From contig JBKPDC010000184.1 of assembly GCA_046727715.1 (NCBI GenBank), positions 1 to 27,484 on the forward strand: a DNA stretch of 27,484 bases, read 5' to 3'. Position 1 is the stretch's first letter. Every line of letters starts with the position of its first letter. Of this stretch, positions 22,406-27,484 are shown piece by piece. The notes under the pieces are model-generated. The model saw only the letters and a list, made by a program, of their open reading frames with translations, ran no database searches and had not been told where the DNA came from. The position numbers were made by a program, and so were the translations under genes. The DNA is from CAVQLX01 sp046727715 (GTDB taxonomy: Bacteria > Desulfobacterota > Binatia > DP-6).

Positions 22406-23636
22406 GCGGATAGTCGAAGAGCACCTTCACCGCGCCGGACGCCCCCTGCTCGCCGCAGGCGAGAAACGCCTCCCGCCAGCGATCGAGCGTGTAGCGGTGC
22501 GTGATGATCGGGGTGACGTCGAGGCGCCGCTGGCGAACGAGGTCCAGGTAGATCTCCATGGAGTGCCGCCGGCGGCCCTCGAACTCCTCCACGCCGAATG
22601 CGTTCGAGCCGATGACGGCGATCTCCTTGAAGTAGAGCGGCGTCCACTCGAAACGCCGCGGCACCTCGACGCCGGTGATGACGATGGCCCCGCGCGACGC
22701 CGCGACGCGGATGCCGACCTCGACCGTCTGCGGGTATCCCACCGTGTCGTACACGACGTCCACCCCGGCACCGTGGATCCAGTGCATGCCGTACCACGGC
22801 GCCAGCACCTCGCCACCGGTCTCACGGGCGACGCCTGCCACGATCTCGGCTACCGGCTCGTGCGGCAGGACGACGTGGGCGCCGAAGCGCTCCGCCAGCG
22901 CGCGCTGATGCGGGAAACGCGCCACGGCGATGATCCGGCTCGCCGGGTGGACGAGGCGCAGGATCGCTATGGTGAGCAGCCCGAGCGTGCCACAGCCGTA
23001 CACCAGGACCGGCGCACCCGGGGCGGGCGGTCGCTTCAGGACCGCGTGCAGCGACACCGAGAACGGGTCGGCCAGCACCGCTTCGTCGTCGCGCACCCCG
23101 TCGGGAATGGGAATGCACATCGACTCGTGCGCGGGCACGAACGGTGCGAAGCCGCCGGTCGCCGCGCTGCTGTTGCCGGTGTGGATGCCGGGCGGGATGA
23201 TGCCGCGAGCGAAGTTCCGGCAGATGGAGTACTGGCCGTCCTGACATTCGGGACACGGCGGGATGATGCCGCGCGGACCGCACGACAGCCAGGGGTTCAG
23301 CACCACCCGCTCGCCGACATGGCGCGTACCCACGGCCGGTCCCACGCGTTCCACGGTCCCGACCACCTCGTGTCCCAGCACCTGCGGGAACGAGATGAGG
23401 GCCGTCATGGGATTGTCCATGCTGCCGTTCAGGAACATCTGCTTGTAGTCGCTGCCGCAGATGCCGCAGACCCGCGTGCGCAGGACCAGCCAGTCGTCGG
23501 CCGGGAACGACGGCTCCGGGATGTCACGCAGCCCCGCGGGCGAGAACGGGCCAAGGAAGAATCGCTTGTCGATTCGCCCGAGGAGACTCGAGACCACCTG
23601 TCGCGGCACGCTCACGTCGCACACCAGGGCACGCAT
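22377..23636 (-). CDS. Zinc-dependent alcohol dehydrogenase-like protein (MDR superfamily)
   Basis: This 419-residue medium-chain dehydrogenase probably oxidises an alcohol or polyol with NAD(P); the substrate is unknown. The catalytic zinc site is in 'CGICGSD' (Cys60) and 'GHEVVG' (His89, Glu90). The usual fourth ligand region reads 'ADPFSVSLHAV', with Asp190 where Glu is normal. The Rossmann motif is 'GCGTLG' at 214-219. The structural-zinc lobe has four cysteines at 119, 128, 131 and 139, spaced x8-x2-x7 instead of the usual x2-x2-x7. About 20-25 extra residues ('EVLAPWYGMHWIHGAG') lie in the coenzyme domain before 'VDVVYDTVGYP'. The gene diverges from selA and overlaps cca by 29 nt. Confidence 0.85.
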   Translation of the reverse strand: MRALVCDVSVPRQVVSSLLGRIDKRFFLGPFSPAGLRDIPEPSFPADDWLVLRTRVCGICGSDYKQMFLNGSMDNPMTALISFPQVLGHEVVGTVERVGPAVGTRHVGERVVLNPWLSCGPRGIIPPCPECQDGQYSICRNFARGIIPPGIHTGNSSAATGGFAPFVPAHESMCIPIPDGVRDDEAVLADPFSVSLHAVLKRPPAPGAPVLVYGCGTLGLLTIAILRLVHPASRIIAVARFPHQRALAERFGAHVVLPHEPVAEIVAGVARETGGEVLAPWYGMHWIHGAGVDVVYDTVGYPQTVEVGIRVAASRGAIVITGVEVPRRFEWTPLYFKEIAVIGSNAFGVEEFEGRRRHSMEIYLDLVRQRRLDVTPIITHRYTLDRWREAFLACGEQGASGAVKVLFDYPHDRPEAARN

Positions 23637-23674
23637 GGTCGGAAGGGAAAGCAGTCATCCGGCGTGGACGCAAG

Positions 23675-23686
23675 CGGCTCGAGCCG
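23675..23686. promoter_or_regulatory. Perfect 12-bp palindrome in the divergent dehydrogenase/selA gap
   Basis: CGGCTCGAGCCG is a perfect palindrome near the middle of the 97-nt space between the two divergent genes, where an operator controlling one or both could sit. No clear -35/-10 pair was found on either strand in this gap. Chance occurrence in GC-rich DNA is possible. Confidence 0.25.
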
Positions 23687-23733
23687 GACCGACGGTGTTG
23701 AGGCCAGCGCCCTGGCTGGGGCACGATGCCTGG

Positions 23734-25125
23734 GTGGCCACCTCGCCCGCGCGGCCTCATCGCGCCATTCCATCGGTCGAGCGGCTGCTGCGTGCGCCCG
23801 CAGCGGCCCCCCTGCTCGCGCGCTGGCGGCGTGAGCGGGTCGTCGAGACGATCCGCCTGATCCTGCGCGACCTGCGCCGGGCACTCGACGCGGGCGGGAC
23901 GGTGCCGGCGGACGAGGTGCTGCTGGCGCGCGTGGAAGCGTCGCTGGCCACCGCGCCGCGCCTCACCCGCGTGGTCAACGCCAGCGGCGTCGTGCTGCAC
24001 ACCAACCTCGGCCGAGCGCCCCTCGCGGAGCCGGCGGTGGAGGCCATCGTCCTCGCGGCCCGCGGGGCGGTGAACCTGGAGCTGGACGTCGCTACCGGCC
24101 GCCGCGGCAGTCGCGACGCGCTCGTCGAGGACGATCTGCGGGCGCTCACCGGCGCCGAGGCCGCGCTGGTGGTGAACAACAACGCCGCGGCGGTCCTCCT
24201 CGCGATCGCGGCGCTGGCGGCGGGCCGCGAGGTCGTGGTGTCGCGCGGCGAGCTGGTCGAGATCGGGGGCAGCTTCCGCATGCCCGAGGTGATGGCGCTC
24301 GGCGGCGCGCGGGTGCGCGAGGTGGGCACCACGAATCGCACGCATGCCGACGACTACCGACGCGCCATCGGCCCGGAGACGGGCCTGCTCGTGAAGGCGC
24401 ACACCAGCAACTATCGCGTCGTCGGCTTCACGGCGTCGGTGGAGCTGTCCGAGCTCGTGGCGATCGGGCGCGCCACGGGCGTCCCCGTGCTCGAAGACCT
24501 CGGCAGCGGCGCGCTGGTCGACCTGGCGGCGTACGGTCTGCCGCACGAGCCGCTGGTGCGGGAGCGCGTCGCGGCGGGTGCCGATGTCGTCACCTTCAGC
24601 GGTGACAAGCTGCTCGGCGGCCCGCAGGCTGGTGTCGTCGTAGGGCGCACGGCGGTGATCGCCCGGCTCTCGCAACACCCGCTGCGCCGCGCGTTGCGTC
24701 CCGACAAGCTCACGCTCGCCGCCCTCGCCGCCACGCTGCGCCTCTACCGCGAGGCGCCCGATCTTCCGGCGGCGCTCCCCGTGTTGCGCTGGCTCACGCG
24801 CCCGCTCGAGGACATGGAGGCGATCGGACGGGCGGTGGCTCCGTTGCTCGCGACGCGCCTCGGGCCGGGTCACACGGTCACGCTGGTGGAGTCCGAGGCC
24901 GAGGCGGGCTCGGGCGCGCTGCCGGTGGCGGTGCTTGCGAGCCGCGCGCTCGCGGTCGAGCATCCGACCCGTTCGGCCGAGGAGATCGCGGCGCGCTTCC
25001 GCGCCGCCCGTCCCCCCGTGCTCGGCCGCATCCATGGCGGACGCTTCCTGCTCGACCTGCGCGGCGTCTTCGCCGCCACGGACCTGCTCGTCGACCTCGA
25101 CCCCCGAGACCCGCCATGGCGCTGA
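23734..25125 (+). CDS. selA: L-seryl-tRNA(Sec) selenium transferase SelA
   Basis: SelA is a PLP enzyme that converts seryl-tRNA(Sec) to selenocysteyl-tRNA(Sec) using selenophosphate. GTG 23734 gives 463 residues, the same length as E. coli SelA; the frame is open further upstream but lacks family sequence there. The N-terminal tRNA-binding part begins 'RAIPSVERLLRAPAAAPL'. Family blocks are 'VVNASGVVLHTNLGRAPLAE', 'NNNAAAVLLAIAALA', 'SRGELVEIGGSFRMPEVM', 'VGTTNRTHADDY', and the PLP lysine in 'TFSGDKLLGGPQAG' (Lys292; Lys295 in E. coli). All look intact. The ribosome site is weak. The end overlaps selB by 10 nt, and selD follows selB. Confidence 0.95.
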   Translation: MATSPARPHRAIPSVERLLRAPAAAPLLARWRRERVVETIRLILRDLRRALDAGGTVPADEVLLARVEASLATAPRLTRVVNASGVVLHTNLGRAPLAEPAVEAIVLAARGAVNLELDVATGRRGSRDALVEDDLRALTGAEAALVVNNNAAAVLLAIAALAAGREVVVSRGELVEIGGSFRMPEVMALGGARVREVGTTNRTHADDYRRAIGPETGLLVKAHTSNYRVVGFTASVELSELVAIGRATGVPVLEDLGSGALVDLAAYGLPHEPLVRERVAAGADVVTFSGDKLLGGPQAGVVVGRTAVIARLSQHPLRRALRPDKLTLAALAATLRLYREAPDLPAALPVLRWLTRPLEDMEAIGRAVAPLLATRLGPGHTVTLVESEAEAGSGALPVAVLASRALAVEHPTRSAEEIAARFRAARPPVLGRIHGGRFLLDLRGVFAATDLLVDLDPRDPPWR

Positions 25126-27080
25126 TCATCGGCACCGCGGGGCACATCGACCACGGGAAGACGTCGCTGGTCCGCGCGCTGAGCGGGCAGGACACGGATC
25201 GCCTCGCGGAGGAGAAGGCGCGCGGCATCTCGATCGACCTGGGCTTCGCCTGGCTCGAAGGGGCGGACGGTGAGCGGGCCGGTATCGTCGACGTGCCGGG
25301 GCACGAGCGCTTCATCCGCAACATGCTCGCCGGTGCGCACGGGATGGACCTGGTGCTGTTCACGGTCGCGGCCGACGACGGGGTGATGCCGCAGACCGAA
25401 GAGCATCTCGACATCCTGCACGTGCTCGGGCTGCGGCGCGGCATCTTCGTCATCACGAAGACCGACCTGGTGGACGCCGCGCGGGTCCAGACGGTGCGCG
25501 AGGACATCGAGATCCTGGCCCTCGACACCACCCTCGAAGGGGCGCCTGTGATCGCCGTGTCGACGCTCACCGGCGCGGGCCTCGACGTGCTCCGAACCGA
25601 GATCGCTGCACAGCTCGCCCACCCGGACGACGCAGCCGGGCCGTCGCGCGAAGGCTACTTCCGGCTCCCCGTGGACCGCGCCTTCGTGATCCGGGGCCAC
25701 GGCGTCGTCGTCACCGGCACGGCGATGGCCGGGGAGGTCACCGCGGGCGACACGGTCCGACTCCTCCCCGGCGGCGCCATGGCGCGCGTGCGTGGCATCG
25801 AGGTGCACGGCTCCGAAGTCGCGCGCGCGGGCCGCGGCCAGCGCGTGGCGCTCAATCTTGGCGGGGTCGAGCTGGATGCCGTGCGCCGCGGCGACGTCGT
25901 GTGCGACCCGCGCATCGAGCGCGCGACGACCCGGCTGGACGTCCGCGTCGACGTGCGGCCGGGCGCGCGGCGTGGGCTCGTGACCCATGGTCGAGTGCGC
26001 CTGCACGCGGGCACGGCCGAGGTGCTCGGCAGGGTGATCCTGCTCGACGGCATCACCGAGCTCGCGCCGCGGAATGCGGGCTGGGCGCAGCTCGTGCTGC
26101 AGGCGCCTGTCGTGGCGCTGCGCGGCGACCGCTTCGTCCTGCGCGACGAGACGGCACGCTGGACGCTCGGGGGAGGGGTGGTGGTGAATCCGTTCGCGGA
26201 GCGCCGGCGGCGCGGGGAGCGGCCGGTCGTGGCGCTGCTCGAGCGCCTGCACGCGGGGACGGATTCGGAGGCGGCGGGGGCGTTTCTGGAGGCGTCGCCG
26301 GAGTTTGCGGTGTCGGTGGCGACCCTGGCGCAGGGGTTGGGGATGACGGTGGAGCGGGCGGTGGAACGCGTCCCGGATGCTCTGTACGTCGAGGATGTGT
26401 CCAGGGGCCACGCGGGCCACGGGGGCCCGGCCGCGTCTCCGACTGCCCCCGCGTCTTCGACTGCCCCCGCGTCTCTGGTCGCCCCCGCAAAATGGGATCA
26501 GTTCGTGGCGCTGGTCGTGGAGGCCGTGTCGGCGCACCATCGGAGCGAGCCCCTCGCCGCGGGACTCGAGATGGAACGCCTGCGCACGGGGCTGCCGTGG
26601 GACGTGAGCCCGCGCGTGTTCCGGTGGGGCATCGACCGACTCGTGGCGGCTGGACGCCTGGTGCGTGCGGACCGGCTCGTCCACCTGCCGTCGCATCGCG
26701 TGGCGCTCGGGGCGGCCGCGCGTGACCGGGCCGCGGCGCTCGAGGAGCTCCTGGCCGCGGGCGGCTTCACACCGCCCGACGTGCACCAGCTCGCGGGCGC
26801 GACGGGCCTCTCCGCGAAGGCGGTGATCGACGTGCTCGCGGTGCTCGAGCAGGAGGGCCGCGTGGTCCGGATTGCAGCCGATCTGTTCTACGCCAGGCGA
26901 CTCGCCGATGAAGCGCTCGCGCGTCTGGCGGCGCACTGCCAGGCGCACGGCGACATCACGGCGGCCGCGTTCCGCGACGCCATCGGCGCCAGCCGCAAGT
27001 TTGCCATCGCGTTCCTCGACTGGACCGACCGCACGGGCGTGACGCTGCGCATCGGCGACCTCCGCCGCCTGCGCCGGTAG
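25116..27080 (+). CDS. selB: Selenocysteine-specific translation elongation factor SelB
   Basis: SelB is a GTPase that carries Sec-tRNA(Sec) to the ribosome and binds the SECIS hairpin after a UGA codon. It has 654 residues, against 614 in E. coli. The G domain has 'GHIDHGKT' at 9-16, 'DVPGHERF', and 'TKTD'. EF-Tu-like domains 2 and 3 follow, with 'VIRGHGVVVTGTAM'. The C-terminal part is a set of winged helices for RNA binding, including 'FTPPDVHQLAGATGLSAKAV' and 'RVVRIAADLFYARR'. Between winged helices, residues about 428-458 form a Gly/Ala/Pro/Ser linker encoded by an 18-bp tandem repeat, which explains part of the extra length. It overlaps selA by 10 nt. Confidence 0.96.
   Translation: MALIIGTAGHIDHGKTSLVRALSGQDTDRLAEEKARGISIDLGFAWLEGADGERAGIVDVPGHERFIRNMLAGAHGMDLVLFTVAADDGVMPQTEEHLDILHVLGLRRGIFVITKTDLVDAARVQTVREDIEILALDTTLEGAPVIAVSTLTGAGLDVLRTEIAAQLAHPDDAAGPSREGYFRLPVDRAFVIRGHGVVVTGTAMAGEVTAGDTVRLLPGGAMARVRGIEVHGSEVARAGRGQRVALNLGGVELDAVRRGDVVCDPRIERATTRLDVRVDVRPGARRGLVTHGRVRLHAGTAEVLGRVILLDGITELAPRNAGWAQLVLQAPVVALRGDRFVLRDETARWTLGGGVVVNPFAERRRRGERPVVALLERLHAGTDSEAAGAFLEASPEFAVSVATLAQGLGMTVERAVERVPDALYVEDVSRGHAGHGGPAASPTAPASSTAPASLVAPAKWDQFVALVVEAVSAHHRSEPLAAGLEMERLRTGLPWDVSPRVFRWGIDRLVAAGRLVRADRLVHLPSHRVALGAAARDRAAALEELLAAGGFTPPDVHQLAGATGLSAKAVIDVLAVLEQEGRVVRIAADLFYARRLADEALARLAAHCQAHGDITAAAFRDAIGASRKFAIAFLDWTDRTGVTLRIGDLRRLRR
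26431..26488 (+). repeat. 18-bp tandem repeat inside selB
   Basis: About three copies of an 18-bp unit, two nearly identical (26441-26458 and 26459-26476) flanked by partial copies, encode an 'SPTAPASSTAPAS'-type linker. The period is a multiple of three, so copy-number change would keep the frame. Confidence 0.85.
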
Positions 27081-27122
27081 GCTGGCGTCGCGCCGGCACG
27101 CGGGCTAGAGGATGGGCCGCGC

Positions 27123-27484
27123 ATGAACGACGAGCACGGGTCCCCGCCGGCGGCCTTCCGGCTCACCGATCGCGCACGCGCTGCGGGGTGCGCCGGGAAG
27201 CTCGGCCCCGCCGACCTGTCCCGCGTGCTCGCGACGCTGCCCGTGGCGACGCATCCCGACCTGCTGGTGGGAACGGCAACCGCCGACGACGCGGGCGTGT
27301 TCCGCCTCGGTCCGGACCTCGCGCTCGTCCAGACCGTGGACTTCTTCTCGCCCATCGTCGACGACCCGTTCCAGTTCGGTGCCGTCGCGGCGGCCAACGC
27401 GATCTCCGACGTCTACGCCATGGGCGGCGAGCCGCGGACGGCACTGAACGTCGTCTGCTTCCCACGCGACGTGCCGATGGAGGT
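27123..27484 (+). CDS. selD: Selenide, water dikinase SelD, N-terminal part (3' end outside window)
   Basis: SelD makes selenophosphate from selenide and ATP, the selenium donor for SelA. The frame runs from ATG 27123 to the window edge, 120 residues. The glycine-rich active-site loop reads 'GCAGKLGP'. Aligned on the lysine with E. coli 'GCGCK', the catalytic Cys17 and Lys20 positions are kept as Cys and Lys, while the non-essential Cys19 position is Gly. The active residue is thus Cys, not Sec. Further family blocks are 'VGTATADDAGVFRLGPDLAL', 'QTVDFFSPIVDDPFQFG', and 'AAANAISDVYAMGGEPRTAL' with the metal-binding Asp residues. It lies 42 nt after selB, in the order selA-selB-selD. The C-terminal half is not visible. 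Confidence 0.95.
   Translation, partial: MNDEHGSPPAAFRLTDRARAAGCAGKLGPADLSRVLATLPVATHPDLLVGTATADDAGVFRLGPDLALVQTVDFFSPIVDDPFQFGAVAAANAISDVYAMGGEPRTALNVVCFPRDVPME

Noticed and set aside
23461..23733. An N-terminal extension of SelA by about 91 residues.
   Set aside because: The frame is open, but most of the region overlaps the divergent dehydrogenase gene and lacks SelA-like sequence. GTG 23734 gives the standard 463-residue length.
27114..27128. Four-codon open frame ATG-GGC-CGC-GCA-TGA overlapping the selD start.
   Set aside because: It is too short to judge, and its only purine-rich stretch is too close to the ATG to act as a ribosome site. Such mini-frames are common by chance.

Overview
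The window is very GC-rich, densely coded bacterial chromosome. No transposase, integrase, phage gene, CRISPR array, rRNA or tRNA was seen. Three features point to a lineage near or within the broad proteobacterial/deltaproteobacterial assemblage (Myxococcota, Desulfobacterota or Candidatus Binatota type): the proteobacterial-style pilO-pilP-pilQ-aroK-aroB order, a full ISC iron-sulfur operon including iscX, and a selA-selB-selD cluster. The sequence alone does not fix the phylum.

Layout. (1) 1-3791: the end of a type IV pilus assembly operon (pilO partial, pilP, a short pilQ) translationally coupled to the shikimate genes aroK and aroB. (2) 3792-3988: a non-coding gap packed with hairpins. 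(3) 3989-13396: a DUF1573 exported protein, then mfd, a SurA/PpiC-type periplasmic isomerase, a phosphomannomutase/phosphoglucomutase whose real start appears to be a CTG codon, and uvrA. Mfd and UvrA act in the same transcription-coupled repair pathway. (4) 13432-18736: an ISC operon with its own promoter, iscS-iscU-iscA-hscB-hscA-iscX and an iscR-like Rrf2 regulator last. There is no ferredoxin gene in it. An IscR-type half-site overlaps the -10 region, which suggests autoregulation from the distal gene. (5) 18785-21081: an unrecognised 139-aa protein, a terminator hairpin, a small zinc-ribbon membrane protein and leucyl aminopeptidase. (6) 21086-23636, minus strand: a CCA-adding/poly(A) polymerase-type nucleotidyltransferase and a zinc-dependent alcohol dehydrogenase with an unusual structural-zinc lobe. 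(7) 23734-27484: selA, selB and the start of selD, the protein machinery for making and inserting selenocysteine; the window ends inside selD.

How the parts connect. IscS supplies sulfur to IscU/IscA for Fe-S clusters, and HscB/HscA release clusters from IscU. SelD makes selenophosphate, SelA converts seryl-tRNA(Sec) to selenocysteyl-tRNA(Sec), and SelB delivers it to the ribosome. IscS-family enzymes can also mobilise selenium, but nothing here ties the two clusters together. No clearly new multi-gene system was found. The items most worth following up are the CTG-initiated mutase, the insertion beside the IscS catalytic-cysteine loop, the HscB metal knuckle, the distal iscR with its candidate operator, and the hairpin-rich gap after aroB.
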